From an uncultured Granulosicoccus sp. (GTDB lineage Bacteria; Pseudomonadota; Gammaproteobacteria; Granulosicoccales; Granulosicoccaceae): DNA of 64,000 nucleotides. The stretch covers positions 328,732 through 392,731 of the forward strand of contig CANMQI010000007.1 in the NCBI GenBank assembly GCA_947499955.1, in the 5' to 3' direction. Made by a program: the position numbers and the translations under genes. Shown here in pieces: positions 9,591 to 18,636 of the stretch (positions within the stretch are counted from its first letter, which is position 1; each line of letters starts with the position of its first letter). A model generated the notes under the pieces. The model searched no databases, had not been told where the DNA came from, and saw only the letters and a program-made list of their open reading frames with translations.

Positions 9591-9676
9591 GCTTTGTCAA
9601 CCGGCAAGGTCAACTTCCTCGTCCAGTCATGTGCCCCAAGGGTATTGTGCCGGGCGGTAATCCACAGGGAGCAATA
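9591..9676 (+). promoter_or_regulatory. Possible S6:S18 autoregulatory leader of rpsF
   Basis: The untranslated stretch between the promoter and the S6 ATG is rich in short complementary blocks (for example gcccca/gtgccgggc and a CCG-containing segment gtgccgggcgg around 9648-9658). Leaders of rpsF-rpsR operons in many bacteria contain a CCG-bearing structure bound by the S6:S18 complex for feedback control. The match here is suggested by position and the CCG only; I could not fold it rigorously. Confidence 0.35.
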
Positions 9677-10105
9677 ATGCGCCATTACGAAATCGTGTTT
9701 CTGGTCCACCCTGACCAGAGTGAGCAAGTGCCTGCGATGATCGAAAGATATCGCGGAATCATCGAAGCTCAGGACGGTGTCATTCATCGTCAGGAAGATT
9801 GGGGGCGTCGTCAGCTCGCGTACCCGATCAACAAGATCTACAAGGCCCACTACACACTTCTGAACATCGAATGTGGCCAGCAGGCACTGGACGAACTGAC
9901 CAGCGCATTCAAGTTCAATGATGCCGTCATCCGCCACATGGTACTTCTGCGTGATGATGCGGTCACTGAAGCCTCACACCTGATCAAGAAAGACGAGTCT
10001 CGTGGTGATGAAGAGCGTCGTGCGCGTAGCAACGACGATGATTCCAGCAGTTCAGATTCAGAGGCTGCCGCACCTGCAGCGCCTGCTGCTGACGCCGCCA
10101 ACTGA
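9677..10105 (+). CDS. rpsF: 30S ribosomal protein bS6
   Basis: bS6 pairs with bS18 on the platform of the small ribosomal subunit. The start is the ATG at 9677 ([18 protein letters not shown], the usual N-terminus), preceded by an agggag ribosome binding site; a longer in-frame extension to 9584 lacks family support. The 142-residue protein has the family core ([13 protein letters not shown] turn, [33 protein letters not shown]) and an acidic/Ala-rich C-terminal tail with a poly-Ser stretch, longer than the core needs. It is first in the rpsF-rpsR-DUF2232-rplI cluster. Confidence 0.96.
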   Translation: MRHYEIVFLVHPDQSEQVPAMIERYRGIIEAQDGVIHRQEDWGRRQLAYPINKIYKAHYTLLNIECGQQALDELTSAFKFNDAVIRHMVLLRDDAVTEASHLIKKDESRGDEERRARSNDDDSSSSDSEAAAPAAPAADAAN

Positions 10106-10125
10106 TTCCACCAGGAGAACTCAAC

Positions 10126-10350
10126 ATGTCACGTTATTTTCGCCGTCGTAAATACTGCCGTTTCACTGCCGAAGGCATCACTGAAATCGACTACAAGGAC
10201 CTTGAACTGCTCAAGGGCTTCGTAACCGAAACCGGCAAGATCGTTCCTAGTCGTATCACCGGCACAAAAGCCCGATATCAGCGTCAGCTGGCAACGGCCA
10301 TCAAGCGTGCTCGATACGTTGCGCTGCTGCCTTACACCGATCAACACTAG
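10126..10350 (+). CDS. rpsR: 30S ribosomal protein bS18
   Basis: The 74-residue protein has the normal length for bS18: a basic start [13 protein letters not shown], the central [12 protein letters not shown] and the conserved end [23 protein letters not shown]. It sits 20 bases after rpsF with a caggag ribosome binding site, consistent with cotranscription and coupled expression of the S6:S18 pair. Confidence 0.98.
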   Translation: MSRYFRRRKYCRFTAEGITEIDYKDLELLKGFVTETGKIVPSRITGTKARYQRQLATAIKRARYVALLPYTDQH

Positions 10351-10500
10351 AGTTTTCGACTCTGGCTGCAAGTCAGCATGGTTTTCTCCGATACCGGGTC
10401 CGGTCTGTTGCACAACCTTGACCGGGTCTTCCTGTTCGGAGGCTCTGACTGACGTAACAGGGGCAACGTCGATGCGTTCGTTCAATAGGGTTGGCAGACG

Positions 10501-11448
10501 ATGATTGGTCTGGCAAAGATTGCTGATCGAGGACCGTTTGTTGCGGCCGCTCTGGCGGCAGCCCTGTTGCTGTTGGCCTTGTGGCTGCCGGCGTTGGTCG
10601 CGGCAGGCAATATGTCAGGATTGCTGATCCTGGCGAGCGTGGCGTCCATGTTCTTCCTGATTGCCAGCGCTGCGGTAGTTGCCTTCGTCGCGTTGCGGCA
10701 CGGGGAGATGTCTGCAGTGCAGGTGGTGGGAGGATGCCTCATCATGCTGATCGTGGTGTCCATCGTGTTGTACCAGTCACCAATCCACGTGCCTCTGGTG
10801 GCCAGTGTTTTCTGGCTACCGGCGATAATCGCAGCGATTGTGCTGGCGCGATCGGTGAAACTCGATTACGCCGTGTTGAGCATCATTGCCTGTGGGGTGC
10901 TGGTTGTTATCGGTCTGAGCCTGATCACTGGCGATAGCACCGAGTTCTGGCGATCGCAGTTTGGTGGCGCGGTGATGGAGGGTGATGCTGCTTCGGCTAC
11001 CTTGAGTGTCGAGCAACAGGAAGCCTTCATGGACACCATGGCCAGAATGATGACTGGCGCACTGGGTGTATCGGTTGTGAGTATTGCGCTGGGTGCGTTG
11101 TTTCTGGCGCGTTCCTGGCAGGCGGGTCTGTTCAATCCTGGCGGATTCCAGAAAGAGTTTCACGCGCTGTCACTGGGTCGTAATGCGGCTCTGGTGTGTG
11201 TCCTGATCGTTGCCTTGGCCATATTCATGGGTGGGCAGCTGGCGGGAGCCATTGCGATGGTCGTGATATTCGCTTTTTTTATACAAGGGCTGGCCGTGAC
11301 TCACGCGTTGGTCAAACAACGCGGCATGCACCGCTTCTGGCTGCACGGAATCTATGTGTTGCTTCTGCTGCCGCATACTTTGCTTTTACTGGCAGCGCTG
11401 GGTCTGGCGGATAATCTGTTCAGCCTGCGGCGCTCCAAGAATGTCTGA
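10501..11448 (+). CDS. DUF2232 (YybS-like) multi-pass membrane protein
   Basis: The 315-residue product is almost entirely hydrophobic, with about eight predicted transmembrane stretches (for example [97 protein letters not shown]). A membrane protein of this kind lies between rpsR and rplI in Pseudomonas and relatives and is assigned to DUF2232. The biochemical role is unknown. The ATG at 10501 directly follows the gttggcagacg segment; rplI starts 14 bases after the stop. Confidence 0.8.
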   Translation: MIGLAKIADRGPFVAAALAAALLLLALWLPALVAAGNMSGLLILASVASMFFLIASAAVVAFVALRHGEMSAVQVVGGCLIMLIVVSIVLYQSPIHVPLVASVFWLPAIIAAIVLARSVKLDYAVLSIIACGVLVVIGLSLITGDSTEFWRSQFGGAVMEGDAASATLSVEQQEAFMDTMARMMTGALGVSVVSIALGALFLARSWQAGLFNPGGFQKEFHALSLGRNAALVCVLIVALAIFMGGQLAGAIAMVVIFAFFIQGLAVTHALVKQRGMHRFWLHGIYVLLLLPHTLLLLAALGLADNLFSLRRSKNV

Positions 11449-11462
11449 TTGGAGAATTTATA

Positions 11463-11915
11463 ATGCAAGTCATACTGCTTGAGAAAATCGACAAGGTCGG
11501 TCTGCTGGGTGATTTGGTAGAGGTGAAGTCCGGATACGCCCGAAACTTCCTGCTGCCACAGGGCAAGGCTGAAATGGCGACCCCTGACAACGTTGAAGCG
11601 TTCCAACAGCGTCGCGCTGAACTGGAAAAGCAGCAGGAAGAGGCACTGTCTGAAGCGAATACGCGCAAGGCAGCACTCGAAGGCACCACGGTCAGCATCA
11701 CTTCACGTGCCGGTACCGAAGGCAAGCTGTTCGGTTCCATTGGTACCGAAGAAATTCGTGCTGCTTTCGAATCTGCTGGACAGACTGTCGAGAAGAAGGA
11801 AATTCGTTTGCCCGAAGGTCCACTGCGCAACGTAGGTGAGCATCCTGTGACACTGCATCTGCACACTGATGTCAATGTCGAAGTCATCGTCAACGTGGTT
11901 GGCGAAGAAGTCTGA
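11463..11915 (+). CDS. rplI: 50S ribosomal protein bL9
   Basis: bL9 is a two-domain protein at the base of the L1 stalk that helps maintain reading frame. The 150-residue product has the N-terminal RNA-binding domain [19 protein letters not shown]...[13 protein letters not shown] (1-40), the long central helix (about 45-75) and the C-terminal domain including [14 protein letters not shown] and [14 protein letters not shown]. The ribosome binding site is ggag at 11451-11454, eight bases before the ATG. It is the last ribosomal gene of the cluster. Confidence 0.98.
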   Translation: MQVILLEKIDKVGLLGDLVEVKSGYARNFLLPQGKAEMATPDNVEAFQQRRAELEKQQEEALSEANTRKAALEGTTVSITSRAGTEGKLFGSIGTEEIRAAFESAGQTVEKKEIRLPEGPLRNVGEHPVTLHLHTDVNVEVIVNVVGEEV

Positions 11916-12080
11916 TTGTCCTGTTGATCCCGGCTGTCGGTCATTTGATCGTCGCCGGTCATACCTTGCGGCAGGGAGGCCCGGGTATCTGATGCGTAAT
12001 CGCATCTTGCTTGCATGGCAGGACGCCATACTCGTCTGATCATGTGACACTCGCTTGCGAAATGGGCAGGTAATGCTGCA

Positions 12081-12120
12081 CCTGTACAGGGGTTGATGCG
12101 GTAAAGTCACCTGATAATCA
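12081..12120 (+). promoter_or_regulatory. Candidate dnaB promoter with adjoining palindrome
   Basis: TTGATG (12093-12098) and TAATCA (12115-12120, preceded by TGA) are 16 bp apart. A perfect 10-bp palindrome, cctgtacagg (12081-12090), abuts the -35 and could be an operator. It does not match LexA spacing. Confidence 0.35.
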
Positions 12121-12144
12121 GCGCTAAGCCGGAGTAACTTGCAG

Positions 12145-13743
12145 ATGGTTCATACGCCAGAAGATTTTGGTTTTCCTACGGCGATGGAGCAGGACGAGTA
12201 CGGCGCGCCACTGGATGCGTCACCGGAAGACTTTGGCGTGGATCTGGCGGCTTTCGGCCCCCCGGACCCTCCACCGAATCCCAATCCCGGCTACGGCGGC
12301 TCGCAGGACGGGAACTGGTCAGGCGGTGGCGGCTCACGTTCCGGGAAACGTTCCACCAAACAGTTGATGGAACAGCTGTCCAAGCGTCGAAACAACGAAC
12401 CTCCCCAGTCGCTGGAAGCCGAGCAGGCTGTTCTGGGCTGCCTGATGCTGGAAGCCAATGAGGCGTTCGATAAAGTCTCCGAAACGGTAGGTGAGTCGGA
12501 CTTCTATCAGTTCAATCATCGACTGATCTTCCGAGCGGTGTCAGCACTCGCCACTGAAGGGCGACATCCGGATGTGGTCACTGTGACCGGTTGGCTGCAG
12601 ACTCAGGGTGACCTGGAAGATGCTGGTGGCCTGAACTATATCGGGGCGCTTGTTGAAGTGACTCCCAGTGCCAGCAACATCAAGGCTTATGCCGAGATCG
12701 TGCGCGAACGTTCGGTGCTGCGCCAGTTGATCGGTGTGGCCAACGAGATCGCTGACAGTGCCTATGACGCTGGAGGCCGTAGCTCGAAAGACCTGCTGGA
12801 TGAAGCCGAAACCAAGGTGTTCGCCATTGCAGACCAGGGCGCCAAGGGCGCGGGTGGTTTCCACGATATCAAGACCGTGTTGTCAGGCGCCATCGAGCGT
12901 ATCAACATGCTGTTCGAGTCCGATGATGCGATCACAGGTTTGTCGACCGGATTCACCGAGTTGGACGAGAAAACCAGTGGCTTGCAGAAATCGGATCTGA
13001 TCATCGTTGCGGGACGCCCGTCGATGGGCAAGACGACCTTCGCAATGAATGTCGCGGAGAACGCTGCCATGGAATCCGATGCGCCGGTGGCCATCTTCAG
13101 TATGGAGATGCCAGCCGAGCAATTGGCCATGAGGATGATTTCCTCACTTGGACGTGTGGAGCTGCAGAAGCTGAGAACCGGCAAGCTGATGGAGCAGGAC
13201 TGGCCCAGAATCACTTCGGCCATTACTCTGTTGAATCAGAAGCGCAACGTTTACATCGATGATACGCCGGCATTGACTCCCACTGATCTGCGCGCCCGCT
13301 GTCGGCGTCTGGCGCGTGAACACGGTCTGGGTCTGATTGTCATCGATTATCTGCAGCTGATGCAGATTGCTGACAGCAAGGAGAACCGTACCAGTGAAAT
13401 CTCGGAAATTTCGCGGTCACTGAAATCGCTGGCAAAAGAACTACAAGTGCCGGTTATTGCATTATCTCAGCTCAATCGCAGTCTGGAGCAACGCCCCGAC
13501 AAACGACCGGTCATGTCTGACCTGCGCGAATCGGGCGCCATCGAGCAGGATGCCGACGTCATCATGTTCATCTACCGTGATGAGGTTTACAACCCGGAAG
13601 ACGAGGCCAGCAAGGGGCGTGCGGAAATACTGATCAGAAAGCAGCGAAACGGACCTATCGGTACAGTGCATCTGACCTTCCTGGGGCAATACACCCGTTT
13701 CGAAAACTATTCTCCGGAAGTCATGACAGGTGAGTTTTCCTGA
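12145..13743 (+). CDS. dnaB: Replicative DNA helicase DnaB with extended N-terminus
   Basis: DnaB is the hexameric helicase that unwinds DNA at the replication fork. The canonical protein begins at about residue 85 (NEPPQSLEAEQAVLGCLMLE), followed by the primase-binding N-domain, a linker and the RecA-like motor with Walker A GRPSMGKTT (about 289-297), Walker B IVIDYLQLM, SQLNRSLEQRPDKRP and LRESGAIEQDADV. The first 80 or so residues are an additional acidic, then Gly/Pro/Ser-rich, low-complexity leader. The ATG at 12145 is chosen because ggag at 12131 has 10-base spacing; a TTG at 12139 is also in frame but only 4 bases from it. Synteny rplI-dnaB-alr is typical. Confidence 0.95.
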   Translation: MVHTPEDFGFPTAMEQDEYGAPLDASPEDFGVDLAAFGPPDPPPNPNPGYGGSQDGNWSGGGGSRSGKRSTKQLMEQLSKRRNNEPPQSLEAEQAVLGCLMLEANEAFDKVSETVGESDFYQFNHRLIFRAVSALATEGRHPDVVTVTGWLQTQGDLEDAGGLNYIGALVEVTPSASNIKAYAEIVRERSVLRQLIGVANEIADSAYDAGGRSSKDLLDEAETKVFAIADQGAKGAGGFHDIKTVLSGAIERINMLFESDDAITGLSTGFTELDEKTSGLQKSDLIIVAGRPSMGKTTFAMNVAENAAMESDAPVAIFSMEMPAEQLAMRMISSLGRVELQKLRTGKLMEQDWPRITSAITLLNQKRNVYIDDTPALTPTDLRARCRRLAREHGLGLIVIDYLQLMQIADSKENRTSEISEISRSLKSLAKELQVPVIALSQLNRSLEQRPDKRPVMSDLRESGAIEQDADVIMFIYRDEVYNPEDEASKGRAEILIRKQRNGPIGTVHLTFLGQYTRFENYSPEVMTGEFS

Positions 13744-13810
13744 TGGGCGGTAATGTTTGATGACACACGAATTCTCGGCGTCGCGCGAATTGGGACAGGG
13801 ATTGGCTGAC

Positions 13811-14941
13811 ATGAACAGGCGTTCGGTCACGATAACGGTCAATGTGCAGGCCTTGCGAGAGAACCTGGCTACAGCCAGGCGTCTGAGTGGCGGTTCCCTG
13901 CAATTCGCGACCATCAAGGCAGATGCCTACGGGCATGGCGCGGTGGCGGTTGCGCATGCATTGTCGCCAAGGGCCTCAAAGCGACAGTACAGTGAGCCTG
14001 CTTCGGCGACCAACGAGCCGACTGAATCAGTTGCCGATGGTTTCGGGGTGGTCACGCTGGAAGAGGCCCTGGAACTTCGCCAGTCAGGGATACGTCAGGC
14101 AATTCTGGTATTGCAAGGGCCTCAGAACGGTGAATCCGCGTCGCAGATGAAGCGCCACCAGTTGTGGCCTGTCATCCATGACAAGCACCAGTACGACTGG
14201 TTTCGACAACACCCTGATCGTGGCGAATTGCAGGCCTGGCTGAAGGTGGACTCAGGCATGGGGCGGCTGGGTTTCTCGCCGGAAGAGGCCAATCGTATAC
14301 TGGCATCTGGTGACGATGTCCGCTGGTCAGGGGTGATGACACATTTCGCCTGCGCCGATGAAACGGGCAATGCCTACACTGAACAACAGGTACAACGGTT
14401 CAACAGCGTGCAGTCGGAACTGCCGCTGGCACGTTCCATGGCCAATTCCGCTGCTGTTCTGGCCTGGCCAATGACCCGGGCTGACTGGGCACGGCCTGGC
14501 ATCATGTTGTATGGCTGTAATCCTCTGGACCGTGAGCTGACAGATGATGTCGTGCTGAAGTCGGCCATGACGGTGGAGGCGCCGCTGATTTCCGTCAAGC
14601 ACATGAACAAGGGGGCAGGTATCGGCTATGCGCAGTCGTGGAGATGTCCGGAAGACATGCCTGTCGGTTATGTGGCCGCGGGCTATCGTGATGGCATACC
14701 TCGCGTGCTGGACAGCTCAGCCTGTGTGAGCATTGCCGGATACAAATGCCCGGTTGTGGGGCGAGTATCAATGGATTCGTTTGCTGTCGATCTGCGTCAG
14801 GTTCCGGACGCCGGAGTTGGAGATCTGGTGGAATTGTGGGGAGAGAACAATTCCATCGACGAGCTGGCCAAGGCGGCTGGAACTATCAGTTATGAATTGC
14901 TTACATCAATTCGCGGCAAGCGCACGTACATTGATCGATGA
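13811..14941 (+). CDS. alr: Alanine racemase
   Basis: Alr is the PLP enzyme that converts L- to D-alanine for peptidoglycan. The PLP lysine is K36 in FATIKADAYGHGAV; the second catalytic residue lies in the C-terminal domain near GKGAGIGYAQSW (tyrosine), followed by VAAGYRDGIPR and VGRVSMDSFAVDL. From the ATG at 13811 the protein has 376 residues and starts MNRRSVTITVNVQALREN, which matches the usual Alr N-terminus and has cagggattgg upstream. Starts at 13757/13760 would add 17-18 residues and cannot be excluded. It lies 67 bases after dnaB, the usual order. Confidence 0.93.
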   Translation: MNRRSVTITVNVQALRENLATARRLSGGSLQFATIKADAYGHGAVAVAHALSPRASKRQYSEPASATNEPTESVADGFGVVTLEEALELRQSGIRQAILVLQGPQNGESASQMKRHQLWPVIHDKHQYDWFRQHPDRGELQAWLKVDSGMGRLGFSPEEANRILASGDDVRWSGVMTHFACADETGNAYTEQQVQRFNSVQSELPLARSMANSAAVLAWPMTRADWARPGIMLYGCNPLDRELTDDVVLKSAMTVEAPLISVKHMNKGAGIGYAQSWRCPEDMPVGYVAAGYRDGIPRVLDSSACVSIAGYKCPVVGRVSMDSFAVDLRQVPDAGVGDLVELWGENNSIDELAKAAGTISYELLTSIRGKRTYIDR

Positions 14942-15078
14942 GCGATATTCGGTGGTATTTTTTACTTTTTTGCAACGTCCTGATCAACAAACTCTGGTTA
15001 TCCTAACCTTCGTAAGCTCAATGGCCGGAGAACGTTTGTCATCGTCGTGATGAGACAGGTGACTTCGGCTTTACGCTC

Positions 15079-15115
15079 GCTGCCCGAAAAACGCGTTAGT
15101 GATGCTTCGGGCAGC
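15079..15115. terminator. 10-bp perfect hairpin between alr and fdxA
   Basis: The arms gctgcccgaa (15079-15088) and ttcgggcagc (15106-15115) are perfectly complementary around a 17-nt loop, between convergent alr and fdxA, so the structure can end both transcripts. Confidence 0.5.
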
Positions 15116-15150
15116 AGGCATTACGATTTGAATGTCTCAGACTGAATGGA

Positions 15151-15474
15151 TTACCGCTCCAGATACTGCAACTTGTCTGTCTTTCCTTCCCACTCCTTGG
15201 CATCAGCTGGAGGGTCCTTCTGTACGGTTATGACAGGCCAGATTGCCGACAGCTCGGCGTTGAGTTGCAGATATGGCTCATCTTCGGGTTTCATGTCTTC
15301 TTCGGCCACAATGGCGTCGATAGGACATTCAGGCTCGCACAATGAACAGTCGATACACTCTTCGGGATCGATGACCAGGAAGTTCGGGCCTTCGTGGAAG
15401 CAGTCGACAGGGCAGACTTCCACGCAATCGGTGTACTTGCATTTGATGCAGTTTTCGGTAACCACGAAGGTCAT
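15151..15474 (-). CDS. fdxA: Seven-iron (3Fe-4S/4Fe-4S) ferredoxin FdxA
   Basis: This 107-residue electron carrier has the two-cluster cysteine pattern at its N-terminus: [18 protein letters not shown] (residues 9-26) and [12 protein letters not shown] (about 40-51). The first motif has the spacing of 3Fe-4S-containing FdxA types, and the C-terminal extension ([17 protein letters not shown]) is also characteristic. Such ferredoxins serve general low-potential electron transfer. It is monocistronic, converging on alr and divergent from galU. The cytochrome P450 at 51.5 kb has no redox partner beside it, so this protein is one possible, unproven, donor. Confidence 0.93.
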   Translation of the reverse strand: MTFVVTENCIKCKYTDCVEVCPVDCFHEGPNFLVIDPEECIDCSLCEPECPIDAIVAEEDMKPEDEPYLQLNAELSAIWPVITVQKDPPADAKEWEGKTDKLQYLER

Positions 15475-15530
15475 GGGCAGGTCTCTTGTTTTGGCTTGAC
15501 TGTTGCAAATATTAGCAAATTCGCGCGCAT

Positions 15531-15539
15531 TGGTATGAT
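15531..15539 (+). promoter_or_regulatory. Extended -10 element upstream of galU
   Basis: TGG followed by TATGAT forms an extended -10 (TGnTATnAT) about 77 bases before the galU ATG. The -35 region (near 15510-15515) is poor, as is usual for extended -10 promoters. Confidence 0.4.
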
Positions 15540-15615
15540 CTACGCGAGTTGTTCCTTAACACTCGATGATACCGTAGGGACAGTCTGGCAGTCATCGGAA
15601 TGGATTTATAAACTT

Positions 15616-16527
15616 ATGAAAGCGATAAAGAAGGCAGTATTTCCAGTAGCGGGTATGGGCACCAGGTTCTTGCCTGCCACGAAGGCAAACCCGAAGGAAA
15701 TGTTGCCTGTAGTGGATAAGCCACTGATTCAGTATGCGGCAGAGGAAGCAGTCGCTGCAGGTGTCGAAACACTCATCTTCGTGACCGGACGTAACAAACG
15801 TTCCATCGAAGATCATTTTGATACCGCTTACGAACTGGAGCGTGAGCTGGAAGCCAAGTCCAAGGCGAAGATGCTGGAAGTGTTGCGTAGTATTCTGCCA
15901 AGCCACGTCAATTGCGTTTTCATTCGCCAGTCACAGGCACTGGGTCTCGGTCATGCGGTACTGTGCGCGCGGCCTGTGGTGAACGACGAGCCCTTCGCCG
16001 TCATTCTGGCCGACGATCTGATCAACTCGATGGAAGGCGGCAAACCCTGCCTCAGTCAGATGGTGGATCTGTTCAACTTCCAGCATTGTTCCATTCTGGG
16101 TACGGAGCAGGTGCCGAAGGAGGATGTCAGTTCCTACGGCATCGTGGACGGTGTGATCGTCAAGCCAGGGCTCATGGAAGTCTCCGGTATCGTGGAAAAA
16201 CCGGCAGTGGACAAGGCGCCCAGCAATCAGGCTGTCGTGGGACGGTACATACTGACACCGCGTATTTTTGAACTGCTGGAAAATACGCAACGCGGCGCGG
16301 GCAACGAGATCCAGCTGACCGATGCGATTGCCGAGTTGCTCAAGGAGCAGCGTGTGCTTGCCTACAATTTCAAGGGACGTCGCTTCGATTGTGGCAGCAA
16401 GCTCGGTTATCTGAAAGCGCAGGTCGAATTTGCACTGGAGCATGAGGAGGTGGGTGAAGAATTCCGTGAATTCCTGAAGCAACTGCATGCACAGGAAACC
16501 CAGAAGGTCGTGGCTCTCAAGAAGTAA
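15616..16527 (+). CDS. galU: UTP-glucose-1-phosphate uridylyltransferase
   Basis: GalU makes UDP-glucose from UTP and glucose 1-phosphate, feeding LPS, exopolysaccharide and osmolyte synthesis. The ATG at 15616 gives 303 residues starting [20 protein letters not shown], the standard N-terminus with the nucleotide-binding GxGTRxLPxTK signature and [14 protein letters not shown] (about 27-40). Further conserved parts are FAVILADDL (about 126), [13 protein letters not shown] (about 190) and [13 protein letters not shown] near the end, with the lysine of the KPAV loop contacting the sugar nucleotide. A longer open frame reaching back to 15394 overlaps fdxA and is not needed. A hairpin follows at 16560. 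Confidence 0.97.
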   Translation: MKAIKKAVFPVAGMGTRFLPATKANPKEMLPVVDKPLIQYAAEEAVAAGVETLIFVTGRNKRSIEDHFDTAYELERELEAKSKAKMLEVLRSILPSHVNCVFIRQSQALGLGHAVLCARPVVNDEPFAVILADDLINSMEGGKPCLSQMVDLFNFQHCSILGTEQVPKEDVSSYGIVDGVIVKPGLMEVSGIVEKPAVDKAPSNQAVVGRYILTPRIFELLENTQRGAGNEIQLTDAIAELLKEQRVLAYNFKGRRFDCGSKLGYLKAQVEFALEHEEVGEEFREFLKQLHAQETQKVVALKK

Positions 16528-16559
16528 GGATTCGGCAGGCAGCGATCCTGATCGTACGG

Positions 16560-16588
16560 GCGGGCTGATAGCACAAGCTATCACCCGC
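16560..16588 (+). terminator. Hairpin after galU
   Basis: gcggg-ct-gatagc pairs with gctatc-a-cccgc around an ACAA loop, directly between galU and the MFS gene. The T-run is weak (ttctgccc). Confidence 0.45.
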
Positions 16589-16687
16589 TCGAGCTTCTGC
16601 CCGATAATCAGTACTGTTTCCCTCTGATGGTTGTCTCGTCAAGAGAGTATGCTGCGTGGCCTTGTCTGTTCTCTTGACACATTCTCC

Positions 16688-17977
16688 ATGCAGTCGAACA
16701 AGGCCTCATTGGCAATCTTTGGTGTGTTCTTTTTCGAATCCTCGGTCATTGGCCAGTGGATTCCGCGCATACCGGATATAAAGAATCTGCTCGGACTCTC
16801 CGACGGCATGCTGGGACTGGCATTGCTGATGATGCCCATGGGGACGCTGATCGGCTTTTCGGTTGCCGGGCGTATCGTCGAATTGACCGGCCTGCGAAAT
16901 GCCTGTCGGCTCTTCCTGCCGATCTGGGCCATTCTGTTCATAGGGCCGGCACTGGCCGAGAATTTCCTGCAACTGAGTCTGGCACTGATAGTCAGTGGCC
17001 TGGCCATTGGCATGATCGAAACCGCCATGAATACCGAAGCGGCGCGTATCGAGCGGGTTGCCGGCAAACGGCTCATGTCACGTTGTCACGGGTTCTGGAG
17101 TCTGGGTACCATGTTCGGTGCGCTGATCGGTGGGCTGCTGGCGCAGGCGGGTTTGTCTGTGGCGATGCATTTTCTGTTGGCCATGCCGATCATTGCCTTA
17201 TGCGGATACGCGTCTGCGACAGCATTGCCCAGGCTGGGTAATCGCGGCTATGGCATCGCAACTGAAGAAGCTGCTCGAAAATCTCCTGCGGATGTCCACA
17301 CTGGGCCGAACCGTATCGAGGCAGACTCTGTCGAGGCTGGTGTTGCGACTCGCACCGAGACAAGCCTTCAACCATCGGTAGAGGCCGATGATGGCTTGAG
17401 GCTGTTCAGCTTGCCAGCCAGGGCGATTGTGCTGTTGTGTCTCATGCCCCTGGGAATCATGATGGTGGAAGGCGCCTTCATCGACTGGTCTGCGGTGTTC
17501 ATGCGTGACGTGCTGGATGCCGGCCCCATGGTCATCGCGGTCACGTACTCCTCCTTTTCACTGGTCATGGCTGCCGTGCGACTCTCTGGAGACTGGTTGG
17601 CTTCTCGCTATGGCGATGTGCGGGTCGTACGAGTGTCGGGTCTGGCGGCTTGTCTGGGCATCAGCTTGTTTGCACTGGCGCCATCGACACCACTGGCATT
17701 CATTGCTGCCGCCTTGTCCGGGGCTGGTGTGGCCATCGTCTTTCCGCTGGCTGTAAGTGCCGCTGCCAATCGGCCAGGCAGGACGTCGGCAGGCAATGTG
17801 GCCTCGCTGAACATGATTTCCTTCAGTGCCTTTCTGATTGCACCACCGCTGATCGGATTCATGTCCGAGCTGTTCGGGCTGCGCATTGCGCTGGTCTGTC
17901 TGGCGCCGCTGGCCTTTCTGACGTTTCTGCTGGCTGGCGAGGTTGCAGAGAAGCCGACTCAGACTTCTATCAGGTGA
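16688..17977 (+). CDS. Major facilitator superfamily transporter, YbjJ-like
   Basis: The protein has about 12 predicted transmembrane helices in two halves, separated by a hydrophilic loop (about residues 185-235) rich in E, A, T and R. The MFS loop 2-3 signature appears as GFSVAGRIVELTGLRNACR after the second helix, and the second-half counterpart as LSGDWLASRYGDVRVVR. Overall layout resembles the YbjJ/inner-membrane MFS group. The substrate cannot be read from the sequence. Starts at TTG 16631, ATG 16649 and ATG 16688 are all in frame and none has a good ribosome binding site; 16688 puts the first helix at the N-terminus. Its end overlaps the convergent TPM-domain gene by 19 bases. Confidence 0.8.
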   Translation: MQSNKASLAIFGVFFFESSVIGQWIPRIPDIKNLLGLSDGMLGLALLMMPMGTLIGFSVAGRIVELTGLRNACRLFLPIWAILFIGPALAENFLQLSLALIVSGLAIGMIETAMNTEAARIERVAGKRLMSRCHGFWSLGTMFGALIGGLLAQAGLSVAMHFLLAMPIIALCGYASATALPRLGNRGYGIATEEAARKSPADVHTGPNRIEADSVEAGVATRTETSLQPSVEADDGLRLFSLPARAIVLLCLMPLGIMMVEGAFIDWSAVFMRDVLDAGPMVIAVTYSSFSLVMAAVRLSGDWLASRYGDVRVVRVSGLAACLGISLFALAPSTPLAFIAAALSGAGVAIVFPLAVSAAANRPGRTSAGNVASLNMISFSAFLIAPPLIGFMSELFGLRIALVCLAPLAFLTFLLAGEVAEKPTQTSIR

Positions 17978-18630
17978 TTCGGTAGTTCATCTGGCTTGCC
18001 TTCAGGGGCAGGGAAGTGTTCCCACAATACCTGCCGACACTGATCAAGGGTATTGTCAAAGCCGTGGGCAATGTCACCGCGTTGCACATGGGCGATGAAG
18101 TCCTGCACGATCTTCTGCCAGAGCTGATCGTCAACTACCTCGGCAACGCCTTTGTCCACGATGATCTCGACATAGTGTTCGGCGACGGATACGAATATGA
18201 GGACTCCGGTTCGGCCATGAGTCAGGTGCAGGTTCTGCAGAAAGAACTGTTCGCGGGCATGACGCGCCGCTCGCTGCTGCTTGACGGATCGAGGAATCAT
18301 CATGAGTCGTACCTTGGATAGCTGGAACAGCATGCCCAGGCCGAGGAATGTCAGAACCTGTGCCGGATAGAGCCAGGTGACGGACGTGAATCCGGTGTTC
18401 GGAACATGCCAGTCACTGCTAGTAAAGAACGCCCAGAGATAATGCAAGCCCGGAATGCTCAGGGCGAGCAGGGCTGCCCAAAGCATGGGGATGTATCGAT
18501 ACCCGTCACTCTGCCGGGCGATGACGGTCACGATCTCGGCGTGAGTCCGTGATTCTGTCTGCCGTATCTTGCTGGCCAGGTCTTCTTTTTCTGCTTCGCT
18601 CAGAAAGGTCATGTCAGCTGTTCTCGTCAC
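17959..18630 (-). CDS. Membrane protein with TPM domain (second TPM protein of the lemA cluster)
   Basis: The 223-residue protein begins with FLSEAEKEDLASKIRQTESRTHAEIVTVIARQSDGY, the start of a TPM (YgcG-type) fold, is interrupted by two TM segments (about 47-70 and 84-104), and continues the domain with VLIFVSVAEHYVEIIVDKGVAEVVDDQLWQKIVQDFIAHV. This split TPM arrangement matches the COG3762-type partners of LemA and YgcG. It follows the previous gene by 6 bases, so the three form one operon. The likely start is GTG at 18630; ATG at 18612 is an alternative. The biochemical role of this family is not settled. Confidence 0.8.
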   Translation of the reverse strand: MTRTADMTFLSEAEKEDLASKIRQTESRTHAEIVTVIARQSDGYRYIPMLWAALLALSIPGLHYLWAFFTSSDWHVPNTGFTSVTWLYPAQVLTFLGLGMLFQLSKVRLMMIPRSVKQQRAARHAREQFFLQNLHLTHGRTGVLIFVSVAEHYVEIIVDKGVAEVVDDQLWQKIVQDFIAHVQRGDIAHGFDNTLDQCRQVLWEHFPAPEGKPDELPNHLIEV

Positions 18631-18636
18631 TCATGC

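Noticed and set aside
12081..12090. cctgtacagg as a LexA box
   Set aside because: LexA sites need CTG-N10-CAG; the palindrome here is only 10 bp in total.
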